Assembly: GCF_050015995.1 (NCBI RefSeq)
Contig: NZ_JBNHEP010000224.1
Span: 1 to 64,000, forward strand
Length of the DNA: 64,000 nt
Direction: 5' to 3'
DNA from: Trichodesmium sp050015995
Lineage (GTDB): Bacteria > Cyanobacteriota > Cyanobacteriia > Cyanobacteriales > Microcoleaceae
Made by a program: the position numbers and the translations under genes. Shown here piece after piece: positions 38,958-47,690 of this stretch. The notes beneath the pieces were generated by a model, which saw nothing but the letters and a program-made list of their open reading frames with translations, was not told where the DNA came from and did no database searches. How positions within the stretch are numbered: the stretch's first letter is position 1; every line of letters starts with the position of its first letter.

Positions 38958-40004
38958 ATGTCTTCAATTTTTCAAAGTGCCGTGATGAATAGTCCTTTTA
39001 ACAGGAGTTTATCAATGAATATGTCTTCAAACATATCTTCTCAAAGTATAAATCAAATAGGAGTGCTCGATCCTCCTATTAACATTACTATTGGTGGCAA
39101 TTCATCAATGAATATGTCTTCAATTTTTCAAAGTACGGAGATGAACAATGGCAGTTCATCAATGAATATCTTTTCAAACACATCTTCTCAAGGTATAACT
39201 CAAATAGGAGTGATCGATCCTCCTTCACGTCCTCCTATTAACATTACTATTGGTGGCAATTCATCAACAAACCCTTTCAATGGCACTGATGGCCCAGATG
39301 TTATCGATGGTAACAACAGTAGTAATACCATCAATGGAAGTTCCGGTGATGACACATTAAACGGTTTAGGGGGCAATGATACTCTTAATGGAAGTTCCGG
39401 CAATGATAATTTAGCAGGTGGTTCAGGTGATGATACTCTCAATGGAAGTTCTGGCAATGACATTCTCAAAGGGAATTCAGGCAACGACGTTCTCAACGGA
39501 AATTCAGGAGATGATACTCTCAAAGGAAATTCTGGTTTTGATATTATTAACGGAAACTCTGGTACCGATAGGCTAAATGGTGGAGGGGGTAATGATACCC
39601 TAACAGGTGGCTCTGGCAGCGATTATTTAATTGGTGGAGCAGGAGACGACGTTCTAATTGGTTCTAGTAGTGGCATTGGAGTTACATTTGGCTCTAGTAC
39701 CATTACCATTGGTAACTCTACAGCAGGAGAAATCGATCGGTTAAAAGGGGGACCTGGTGCCGATTTATTTGTGTTGGGCCAAAGTTTTGTTTTCTACAAT
39801 CAGGGACAAGACCATGCTGTGTTGCAAGATTTTGGTTCTTTAGATACGATACAATTAAAAGGAGAAGCCAGTGATTATAGCTTAAGGGTATCAGACTCTA
39901 ACACTCGAATTTTTCTAGAAGATGGTTCCCAACAAGAGCTAATTGCAATTGTTAAGGGTAATAATGATCTTGATTTGAACAGCAATTCTTTTCAATATGT
40001 GTAA
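38958..40004 (+). CDS. RTX (haemolysin-type calcium-binding) repeat protein
   Basis: The protein of about 348 residues has a central block of about ten GGxGxDxL-type nonapeptides (NDTLNGSSGND, GGSGDDTLNG, GGAGDDVLIG), which fold as Ca-binding beta-rolls and mark type I secretion. A C-terminal domain (ADLFVLGQSFVFYNQGQDHA, ILQDFG-type) is typical of the T1SS target region. The N-terminal ~90 residues are low-complexity Ser/Asn/Met, with an internal duplication (MNMSSN...IGVLDPPINITIGGNSS twice). I prefer ATG 38958 over an upstream TTG at 38850. Role: secreted surface or adhesive protein, not certain. Confidence 0.85.
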   Translation: MSSIFQSAVMNSPFNRSLSMNMSSNISSQSINQIGVLDPPINITIGGNSSMNMSSIFQSTEMNNGSSSMNIFSNTSSQGITQIGVIDPPSRPPINITIGGNSSTNPFNGTDGPDVIDGNNSSNTINGSSGDDTLNGLGGNDTLNGSSGNDNLAGGSGDDTLNGSSGNDILKGNSGNDVLNGNSGDDTLKGNSGFDIINGNSGTDRLNGGGGNDTLTGGSGSDYLIGGAGDDVLIGSSSGIGVTFGSSTITIGNSTAGEIDRLKGGPGADLFVLGQSFVFYNQGQDHAVLQDFGSLDTIQLKGEASDYSLRVSDSNTRIFLEDGSQQELIAIVKGNNDLDLNSNSFQYV

Positions 40005-40160
40005 CACAACCCCTTGAGACAAAGCTCCCTCACAAAAAAAGGGGGAGTTAAATACGTATCTTTAACTTTACTCAAGACATAAGTTCAACATATTCAGAGC
40101 GATCGCCCTACCACTCACCAGAAGCGATCACTTTCTCTTCTCAATACAATTATCATTCAA

Positions 40161-40565
40161 CTATTGCAGCCAATTTTCCAAAATTAAGCCTTCAATTCTC
40201 GACATATCTGAATCATTAGAAACCAAAACCAGATTATGATAAATTGCCGTAGCTGCAATCAAAATATCAGGAAATTGTATTGGTGTTCCCTTACTTCTTA
40301 AATCTGCATAAATGCTAGAGGCAATATTAATTATTTCTATCCGGTCTAAAAACAAAATTTTTAGCTCCTTCTTACACAAATTCTCCAGAATAGCTAACTT
40401 TTTCTGGGATTTAATTGCCAATAAACCTCCCTCACTTTCAAAATAAGTAATACAACTGATAAAAAGTTGCTCTCCTCTAGCATTAACATCATTAAATTTA
40501 TCGAATAGTCTAGAATCTTTTTTCAGAATGGCAGTTAAAATATTTGTATCTAATAAATATTCCAT
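40161..40565 (-). CDS. PIN-domain toxin (VapC-like)
   Basis: The 134-residue protein has the PIN-domain Mg-binding acidic residues: Asp6 in LLDTNIL, Glu43 in YFESE, Asp in QFPDILIAATA and Asp in VSNDSDM. It is the ribonuclease member of a type II toxin-antitoxin pair and would cut RNA unless bound by its antitoxin. It starts 2 bp after the antitoxin gene stop, an operon. Confidence 0.88.
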   Translation of the reverse strand: MEYLLDTNILTAILKKDSRLFDKFNDVNARGEQLFISCITYFESEGGLLAIKSQKKLAILENLCKKELKILFLDRIEIINIASSIYADLRSKGTPIQFPDILIAATAIYHNLVLVSNDSDMSRIEGLILENWLQ

Positions 40566-40567
40566 TA

Positions 40568-40873
40568 CTAGCTTTTCCTTAAGCCTCTAACTGCTGCATC
40601 AAACTCTTCTATTTCTCTAGCTGTTAAATCACTCAGTAGTCCAAACATTACTTGCCCTCCTAATATGCGTCTAATTTTACCAGTAAGTGTTTCATCCGTC
40701 ATTTTTTGCAATTGTTCTGGGGAATAATTTCTCATCAAAACATCAACTATAATTCCAACCATTTCATCTCTATCTAAATGTTCTAACAAGCGATCGGTAG
40801 CTAGAAAATTTTCTACAATTGGAATTACTCTATTGTGAAAAATATTATTGATACTAACAGAAACTTTAGACAT
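40568..40873 (-). CDS. Antitoxin-like partner of PIN toxin
   Basis: This 101-residue acidic protein (MSKVSVSINNIFHNRVIPIV... DRDEMVGIIVDVLMRNYSPE) lies upstream of, and in operon with, the PIN-domain gene. It has no clear ribbon-helix-helix or AbrB motif, so the family is not recognised; the role comes from position. The C-terminal REIEEFDAAVRGLRKS could wrap the toxin. Confidence 0.75.
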   Translation of the reverse strand: MSKVSVSINNIFHNRVIPIVENFLATDRLLEHLDRDEMVGIIVDVLMRNYSPEQLQKMTDETLTGKIRRILGGQVMFGLLSDLTAREIEEFDAAVRGLRKS

Positions 40874-41248
40874 AATTTTCTCCTATTTAATTTTTACATC
40901 TTTAAGTTTAGCATTTTATTTGCGTTGGCGTAGTTTTGCTTGGGAAAGTTTTTGCTAAAAGTTATACCAATTCACTTTAAAAATTTCACCAAAATAAAGT
41001 ATCAAGAGGAAAAGGAAGAGAAAGTTGTTTTTTCCCGTAAGCGGAACGGACTTTTATCACTAATTATCCGGACATAATCTTATACCATACTGATACAAAT
41101 GTTCTTCAATCAAATTAGTATAAATACACCCAAGCAAAGTGCTATAAGTCTCTTTTACAACTATTGAATTAGGAACGTTTCATATAACATTCCTACATTC
41201 TTTAACAGAGATATTTTTCCTAGTTGACAAACTCGCAAACGCTACATT
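40874..41248. other. Spacer between TA operon and lipoxygenase
   Basis: No gene is seen. It contains a degenerate ACGTTTCAT palindrome copy at 41170-41195. Confidence 0.4.
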
Positions 41249-43198
41249 TTAGATATTAATACTCTGGGGAATTTGAGAAGGCAGCAAATATTTGTATGGT
41301 GCGCGATTCAAATTGCGCTGCTCAATAGTAGCTTGAACCTGATTCAGATTTGCCTGAAACTTCTCCAGTAGAGGTTTTACCTTGGAATCAGTAAAATGAT
41401 TTTTCGGATATTCACCTAATTTCGTGTAATAAACAGATCCTAATAAATACACAAGATTCAGTTGTGTTTGTGCCTGCTCAAAAGGAGGCAGCAAATCCAA
41501 ATAATCTTGCTCGCTCACTTGATCTTTTTTGAGAATTGAACTAGGCAAATAACCAGCTAATGGAACCGCTGGAGCATAAGACATTATATCTTTTTGCGGG
41601 AAGTTAACGGCAGCGTGTTGAGCACTAGCAGTAAAAATAATTAACGTTATAGCATTAATCAAATATTCTAGCGTCCTAATACTTCCATCCTCACCAAAAT
41701 CAGGTACACGACCACCGTCAAAAGCCATAGCTTCAGTTGCCCAAGCTTGTAGTCGCCGATCTGCCTGAACGTCTTCATCTCTAGAATAGTAAAGATTCAG
41801 ATAATCTGAAACCCATTGATGAATAGCATCCCAAACCAACAAAGCATCATCCCGGTAAGGATAAACAGGAAGCAAATTAGGATCGTCAACGCCGCGCTGC
41901 TTCAGTTGCTCCGGTAACATAGCTCCATTAAAACCATAACTTTGCAACCCTAATACTGTTAAAACACGAGCATTATCAATAGTAGATGAGAGTAAACCAT
42001 CCACTCCACTCTTAGGAGCAATTAATTTCTCCTGAGCAGCATCATTAATTGCTAAAGTACCTTCAAAGTGAGGACGCAACAGCAGACTTAAGCAATGATT
42101 TTGCGGGAGTTGCCGATGGGTCGGTGGAATAAATGCTCCCACAAATAAATGAGTTCTTCCTAAGTGACTTACAGCTTCGTGAAAGTTAGCATCTACTATC
42201 TCTACAATTGTTTTAGCAAATAACCAAGCATACTCAGAAGAGTTGGGAGTAAAGATGGGGTTATCTGCTCCTGGAGTTTGACCGCATTGAATAGCTACAG
42301 GACGTAATTTACGGTTTGGGTCTGAACCTTTTGGCACTGCGAATAAAGCTAGAGGAGCATAAATATACTTTTGGTATTTAGGATAAGTACCATTAAGAGC
42401 ACCTTCCAAAATTTTATAGTCTGCTAAATAGAGTCGCCCTTCTTCTCCTGCTGCTGCTAATGAATCATCATTACCCATAATTTCCTGATATTGAGTTTCC
42501 GTCACCGGAAAACGTTCGTCAAGAGTTGATATCTGCTCAATCATTAGGGGGTTATAACCTGCTACTCGCATATAAGCGAATACTTCATCTTTTTCAAAAG
42601 TATAAGCGACGCTTGGTATCCCTCCTGTTTCTGGAAATAGCTCTTTATAGGAGAAGAGCTTTTGATAATCCTCAAGACTCGTTGCATGACCTTCTGGACT
42701 TCCTTCTTTTAATACTTCTGTAGCTTTCTCCAAAATAACATTCAATATTGACAGACCATTTTCCTTCAGGAGGGAGACAAAAAGGTCATCTATTTCACGA
42801 AAATCGTTAGGTATTCCTTGATTCAAAAATTGTTGAGTTATTAATAAATTTTGACTCAACAATAATTGGAGAAAAAATGGTATAGTTTTACTATCCTCTT
42901 CAATTTTTATTGATTTTATCTCCTTATAGATTACTTCTAAAATATATTTAATTACATCGTCTCTTACCCCTCTATTTCCTCGGTTTCCTCGGTTTGTAAT
43001 TAGGGTATTTAGAAACAGAAGACGTATATTCTTTACCAATAATAAATACCATTCTTTAGAAGGCTGTTCTCGATCTGGTAATTTATCCACCATTGCCACA
43101 GGAGGAATGTGGTTATAGTTATATTGATATTCTTGTTTGGCTACTTCTAAATTATGATTGACTGATGAACTTGTAGTATCCGTCGATGAGTTAGTCAT
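41249..43198 (-). CDS. Lipoxygenase
   Basis: This 649-residue protein has all iron ligands of a lipoxygenase: His345 and His350 in SHLGRTHL, His528 and Asn532 in AQHAAVNF, and the C-terminal carboxylate Ile649 (SINI). It inserts O2 into polyunsaturated fatty acids to make hydroperoxides. It lacks an obvious N-terminal PLAT domain; the first ~150 residues are low-complexity then helical, as in many bacterial enzymes. Start at ATG 43198. Regio- and stereospecificity cannot be read with confidence. The P450 at 35.9 kb could take its product. Confidence 0.93.
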   Translation of the reverse strand: MTNSSTDTTSSSVNHNLEVAKQEYQYNYNHIPPVAMVDKLPDREQPSKEWYLLLVKNIRLLFLNTLITNRGNRGNRGVRDDVIKYILEVIYKEIKSIKIEEDSKTIPFFLQLLLSQNLLITQQFLNQGIPNDFREIDDLFVSLLKENGLSILNVILEKATEVLKEGSPEGHATSLEDYQKLFSYKELFPETGGIPSVAYTFEKDEVFAYMRVAGYNPLMIEQISTLDERFPVTETQYQEIMGNDDSLAAAGEEGRLYLADYKILEGALNGTYPKYQKYIYAPLALFAVPKGSDPNRKLRPVAIQCGQTPGADNPIFTPNSSEYAWLFAKTIVEIVDANFHEAVSHLGRTHLFVGAFIPPTHRQLPQNHCLSLLLRPHFEGTLAINDAAQEKLIAPKSGVDGLLSSTIDNARVLTVLGLQSYGFNGAMLPEQLKQRGVDDPNLLPVYPYRDDALLVWDAIHQWVSDYLNLYYSRDEDVQADRRLQAWATEAMAFDGGRVPDFGEDGSIRTLEYLINAITLIIFTASAQHAAVNFPQKDIMSYAPAVPLAGYLPSSILKKDQVSEQDYLDLLPPFEQAQTQLNLVYLLGSVYYTKLGEYPKNHFTDSKVKPLLEKFQANLNQVQATIEQRNLNRAPYKYLLPSQIPQSINI

Positions 43199-43306
43199 GT
43201 TGAATAAATGTCTTTTGCTCAGAATTAGGTATAGTTTATCAAGAAATGAGTAATGAGTCAGGTAGGGTTTTGGTCAGCAAACTCCTACACACTTGTTTTT
43301 TCAACA

Positions 43307-44179
43307 TCAAATATACTTTTGTAATAATAATCCCAACTTTTCCTTAGTTGTAGCAGGTACTTTATCCAAAGGAGTCAAAATGGCATTTTTCAAAGCTGAA
43401 TGAGAATCAGAAACAAACTGATGTTCATTCAACCTCCGCACGGTTTCCTGAATAACTTTTTGGGCATTCACAGCATTCTTCTTTAAATTATCAATCACCA
43501 TTTCTACACTCACGCTATCATGCTCGTCATGCCAACAATCATAATCTGTAGATAAAGCTAGAGTTGCATAAGCTATTTCCGCTTCCCTTGCTAACTTTGC
43601 CTCTGGCAAGTTTGTCATCCCGATAACTGTTGCACCCCAACTACGATATAAATTCGACTCCGCCTTGGTAGAAAAAGCAGGACCCTCCATACATAAATAA
43701 GTGCCACTGCGATGCACATTTACATCTGGCAAGTTCAAACTTTCTGCAGCATCCGCCAGCATTTTTGCTAGTTGAGGACAAGTAGGATTTTCAAAAGTAA
43801 TATGTGCTACTATTCCTTCACCAAAAAATGTAGATACCCGACCTTTTGTCCGGTCAATGAACTGGTCTACTACTACTAAGTCTAGTGGTTTGACTTCTTC
43901 TTTGAGAGAACCTACTGCAGAAGCAGAGATTAAATATTCCACACCCAAACTTTTCATACCATAGATATTGGCACGAAATGGTAATTCAGATGGTAATAAT
44001 CTGTGGTTGCGATCGTGTCTGGAGAGAAACGCTACTCTTGTTCCTTCTAAAGTACCAACAATGAAAGCATCAGAGGGAGAGCCAAAAGGAGTATCTACCT
44101 TTATCTCTTCTACATCTTTAAGTTCTGCCATTTTGTATAAACCACTACCGCCAATAATGCCAATCTTTACTTCAGTCAT
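43307..44179 (-). CDS. mtnP: S-methyl-5'-thioadenosine phosphorylase
   Basis: The enzyme splits MTA with phosphate to adenine and methylthioribose-1-phosphate in the methionine salvage pathway. The 290-residue length is normal. It has the class II purine-nucleoside phosphorylase motifs: GIIGGSGLYKM, RHDRNHRLLPSELPFRANI, EGPAFSTKAES and IGMTNLPEAKLAREAE. A single gene; start ATG at 44179. Confidence 0.95.
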   Translation of the reverse strand: MTEVKIGIIGGSGLYKMAELKDVEEIKVDTPFGSPSDAFIVGTLEGTRVAFLSRHDRNHRLLPSELPFRANIYGMKSLGVEYLISASAVGSLKEEVKPLDLVVVDQFIDRTKGRVSTFFGEGIVAHITFENPTCPQLAKMLADAAESLNLPDVNVHRSGTYLCMEGPAFSTKAESNLYRSWGATVIGMTNLPEAKLAREAEIAYATLALSTDYDCWHDEHDSVSVEMVIDNLKKNAVNAQKVIQETVRRLNEHQFVSDSHSALKNAILTPLDKVPATTKEKLGLLLQKYI

Positions 44180-44348
44180 ACTTTGATTACCTAATATTCC
44201 TCTTACTCCAAATATTTTATATTATGTCTGGTTGAATACCCACAAATAATCGGTAATAGGGAACAGAGAATTGGAAATAGGCAACAGATAATACCAAATT
44301 TAAAAAATATCGCTACATTCAACAATTAATAATTAATAATTAATAATT

Positions 44349-44664
44349 AATAATTACCTCTTCTGATAACAGATAGGATTGCCTAAAAGGAATTTTTTTT
44401 CTTCTCTTGGTCGATTGGATATGGCGACGAAACCTCGCCATCCCATCCTAGGTCATGCTCCGCAAAGGACCGCTGTCTTGGTCGATTGGATATGGCGTTT
44501 CGCTCCGCGACATGAAAAGCGTTAGCGTTAGCGAAGCTCCTCTTACAGAGGAGCGGCTCTGTCAATAGCGGGAAACCTCGCCATCCCATCGTGACGGAAT
44601 GCTCCGCTTTCCGACCGCTTTTTTTCCATGAATGGAGAGGCTTTATACCTTAATTTTTCCGTAA
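44349..44664 (+). repeat. Modular repeat, long copy, preceded by heptamers
   Basis: ATTAATA-type heptamer array at about 44323-44356 runs straight into AATTACCTCTTC. Modules GATTGGATATGGCG and CGCCATCCCATCC recur twice before the right arm GGAGAGGCTTTATACCTTAA. Confidence 0.85.
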
Positions 44665-45151
44665 AATTCTCTGCAAAACTATAACTATTCAGATATTTGC
44701 GCACCTTCTAACACTTACCACATAATAACAAACTTAATGTAGCAACATTTGTATGAAATAGGTATCACAGGGGAATATTTAAGATATTTTGCAGGAGTAG
44801 AGAGGAGAACATTTTGATTACGATCAATCCAGTAGACTTGATATTACGGGATATAAGTTCGTATTATTTCGCGCCAACTGACTGTTTAGTGATACTAATT
44901 GTTACAAAACATCAAAAAAACCTATATCCTGATTAGATCAGTAATTATCTGTAATCTTTACTAAATCTTTATAAAAACTACCGGATTTTTATCGTAATGT
45001 AGTGAAATATCTATTGATAGTTTTTATCAATATCATAATTATATCCTTTCTTTTTCTCTGGCCCACAGATTTTTTCATCTTTCTGGGGGTATCTAGGATT
45101 GATCGAATATTTTTTGTTTGTCTCAAATTTATCTAAATTTAATTAGGAAAT
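44665..45151. other. AT-rich intergenic region
   Basis: No gene or repeat array is visible; it carries the presumed promoter of the 45152 gene. Confidence 0.4.
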
Positions 45152-45358
45152 ATGAATAATCTCAAAGTTGAAGCCAGAACAACTCCCCTAGAATCAGTTG
45201 TAAAAAATATTTTGGCAGTTCGGAAAATTTCTGCCAGCGATCGCCAGGTTTTAAGATTAGCTTTATTCTCGCTTCATTCTTTAACTGTTACAGAACAAGA
45301 CCAGATTCAACAAGTTTATGAAGAATTAGAAGCCGGACGAATTAGTCTGATAAAGTAA
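45152..45358 (+). CDS. Small hypothetical protein
   Basis: A 68-residue helical protein (MNNLKVEARTTPLESVVKNI... QQVYEELEAGRISLIK). TAGGAAAT precedes the ATG. A HIP1 site lies inside. It resembles short conserved cyanobacterial proteins, but I cannot name the family. Confidence 0.65.
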   Translation: MNNLKVEARTTPLESVVKNILAVRKISASDRQVLRLALFSLHSLTVTEQDQIQQVYEELEAGRISLIK

Positions 45359-46370
45359 TGGAAGTTTGAAATTTCTACCAAATTTATTGGTTATGAGCAT
45401 TGAGTATTAGTTCAGAGTAGAGAATTAATTTTTGAGAATTTTATCCTTTTCCCTTACTTTTGCTCCATCAAACATATTTATGTTTGCTCAACATTTCAGT
45501 TAGTCATCAAGTTGCTCCGAAGTTAATCACTTATTATTAGTTATCAGATTTAATAATTTTCATAACTTTGATAATATCAGCTTTAATGGCCGCATTTTAG
45601 GAAAAGAACAAAGAACACTGAATAATTTATTGATCGAGATTTTAACAATTAGGATTTACAGAAAACAAGGTATTTCTATTATTACAAGTGAAAGCATTTG
45701 CGGAGTTGTCCGTCAGGAAAGTAATCTCAAGTCAATACTTTCGTGCTAGATGCCTAATGCCAAATCTCAGCCATTTTTGCTACATCTTCTTCAGAGCAGG
45801 GAGTAGGCAGCACAGAGCAGAAAGCAGGAAAATTAAGAATAAGATAGATATATTCACTTCATCTCTATAATCTTTAAAAACATTACTGAAGCTTACTTAT
45901 TACTTAATAACTGAAGTTCAATAAAACAATTATAATTAGGTTTGTAGTTACGCTGTAGTGCCAGACATATATTTAGGGTGCGGTTAGCGCAACTAGAAAC
46001 AAAGACTTTTTTATAATTAATTATCCTTAAGCGGAGCTACCCCCGAAGGGGTTCAATAATTAATAATTAATAATTAATAATTACCTCTTCTTAAAGCATT
46101 GAGGATTGGTTAAAAGGAATTTTTTTGTTCTCAAGGGGAGATTGAATATGGTTAGGTTTCTGATGCATCCCATCCTAGGTCATGCTCCGCAAAGGACCGC
46201 TCTCTTGGTCGATTGGATATGGTTAGGTAACCTATCCATCCCATCCTAAGGTCATGCTTCGCTTGCCGACCGCTTTTTTCTCCTATGTAGGAGAGGCTTT
46301 AAACCTTAATTTTTCGGTAAATGATATAAGTTATGAAGAATTTTAATTAATTAATTTTCATTCCTTAGTT
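45359..46370. other. Intergenic region with modular repeat
   Basis: No gene is seen in 45359-46050. The heptamer array (about 46054-46082) and modular repeat (46077-46320) fill the end next to the Tab2 gene. Confidence 0.5.
46077..46320 (+). repeat. Modular repeat copy
   Basis: AATTACCTCTTCTTAAAGC to GAGAGGCTTTAAACCTTAAT, with two copies of GATTGGATATGGTTAGG inside. Confidence 0.85.
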
Positions 46371-47207
46371 CTACCGCAAAAGCCAAAACCCACTATAAGT
46401 CATTCCAGAATCATCAGGTTGCACTAACAAGAAATGTAACCCCTGACTCTGTTGTTTTCTCTGTTCATAAACTTGAGCTGCTCCTGATACTTCCTTGTCT
46501 GAGAAAGTAGCAACTACCCACCGATCTACTAAACCTGCCTCTAAGATTAATCCATCAGGATCGCCAGGAATATACTTTAAAAGGTATGGTCGCGCTACTT
46601 CTAACCACCTAGCTAATCTCATAGACTGACGACCACCATCTATAACTACCCCTGGTATTGGCAGTGTTGAAGATAATCCTAAATTTAACGGTAAAAGAAA
46701 TTTTGGTGCTTCTAAAATAGGTATGGGGCGTTCAATAATATCCTCAATATTACTAGCGGGTAATGAAGCAAATCTCCAGCGATCGCCCCACAAATTTTCG
46801 GCTAATGGTACAGGTGGAGGAGCGTCTAATACTAAGGGGTCGTAAAATTCCCCAGTGTATGTTTCCATATCCTGATATTGTTGCACCCTCTCCACTAACC
46901 ATTGTTTTAAAGCTATTGTGCGTCTGGTCGGTTGGACTTTTAACCCTAATATTTGAGCTGCAGTTTCTATTAACCCCAAAGACTGAGGTCGAAATACTTG
47001 AATTATATCTGGTAAATTCTGGTCTTGACCTACTTTTTGCAGTTGTGCCACGAGCCAATTAGCGTTAACTTCTGACTGAGGACACATAGCAATAAATTCT
47101 AAGCTACGAGTGGGAGTGCAAATTAATAATTCCCATAATTGTTGGTCTTGTTTATCTTTAAGGGGACGGCGGTAATAATCTACTTGCCAAATAGTTGTAG
47201 TGTCCAT
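46371..47207 (-). CDS. Tab2/Atab2-family RNA-binding protein
   Basis: The 278-residue protein matches the Tab2/Atab2 (DUF1092) family, whose plant and algal members bind psaB mRNA and activate translation of photosystem I subunits. Visible family segments are WQVDYYRRPLKD at the N-terminus, RPTRRTIALKQWL-like (QPTRRTIALKQWLVERVQQY), PLPENLWGDRW-type (PLAENLWGDRWRF) and the C-terminal SGFWLLR. The cyanobacterial role is less certain. ATG at 47207; it stands alone. Confidence 0.92.
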   Translation of the reverse strand: MDTTTIWQVDYYRRPLKDKQDQQLWELLICTPTRSLEFIAMCPQSEVNANWLVAQLQKVGQDQNLPDIIQVFRPQSLGLIETAAQILGLKVQPTRRTIALKQWLVERVQQYQDMETYTGEFYDPLVLDAPPPVPLAENLWGDRWRFASLPASNIEDIIERPIPILEAPKFLLPLNLGLSSTLPIPGVVIDGGRQSMRLARWLEVARPYLLKYIPGDPDGLILEAGLVDRWVVATFSDKEVSGAAQVYEQRKQQSQGLHFLLVQPDDSGMTYSGFWLLR

Positions 47208-47247
47208 TTATTTTGAAGGAAGAGGGAAGAGGGAAGAGGGAAATCCA

Positions 47248-47361
47248 GTAGTGGACTGACACACCTTAAATGGCGCATTAAAAAAAATAGTCAAATCTTC
47301 CCATAACAAGAATTATACGAAAAAAGCGCTCTGCACAGTTTTAGCTGTGTCAATCCAATAC
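47248..47361. mobile_element. MITE with TGGACTGACACA ends
   Basis: Left end TGGACTGACACACCTTAAAT at about 47252; right end TTTAGCTGTGTCAATCCAAT. A sister copy is at 56932-57042. The right end abuts the hairpin array. Confidence 0.75.
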
Positions 47362-47609
47362 TATTGCGTATATCGCAATAGTTAATTCATTTTATGAAGC
47401 ACTCCGCCAGAGGAGATGGGTAGTGAAATTTTCCGACTATTGCTCTATACGCAATAGTTAATTCATTTTATGAAGCACTCCGCCAGAAGAGATGGGTAGT
47501 GAAATTTTCCGACTATTGCTCTATACGCAATAGTTAATTCATTTTATGAAGCATCCCGCCAGAGGAGATGAATCGTAAAATTTTCCGACTATTGCCTTAA
47601 GAGCAATAA
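47361..47609 (+). repeat. Array of four hairpins separated by three 55-bp conserved units (76-bp period)
   Basis: Hairpins of the form CTATTGC-N7-GCAATAG lie at 47361-47381, 47437-47457, 47513-47533 and (degenerate) 47589-47609. Between them the same 55-bp unit (TTAATTCATTTTATGAAGCA...TTTTCCGA) is repeated, containing a second small foldback (CTCC...GGAG). Only a few bases differ among units. The array ends 80 bp before the avtA start, so it may be transcribed as leader RNA. Confidence 0.9.
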
Positions 47610-47690
47610 TCAATTTATTTTCTGAACTTACTAGACCTTAACTCTTTAAGGATTTTAGCTAAAATTAACCAAATGTCAATCTATTTTTAA

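Larger units (their letters stand above)
47208..47690. other. Intergenic region: heptamers, MITE and hairpin array
   Basis: A GAGGGAA heptamer array lies at about 47217-47240, a MITE at 47248-47361 and the 76-bp repeat array at 47361-47609. No gene is present. Confidence 0.7.

Noticed and set aside
39200..39523. Long minus-strand frame across the RTX region
   Set aside because: It is the antisense shadow of the GGxGxD codon repeats.
47361..47609. CRISPR array
   Set aside because: The intervals between hairpins are the same sequence, not unique spacers, and no cas gene is present.
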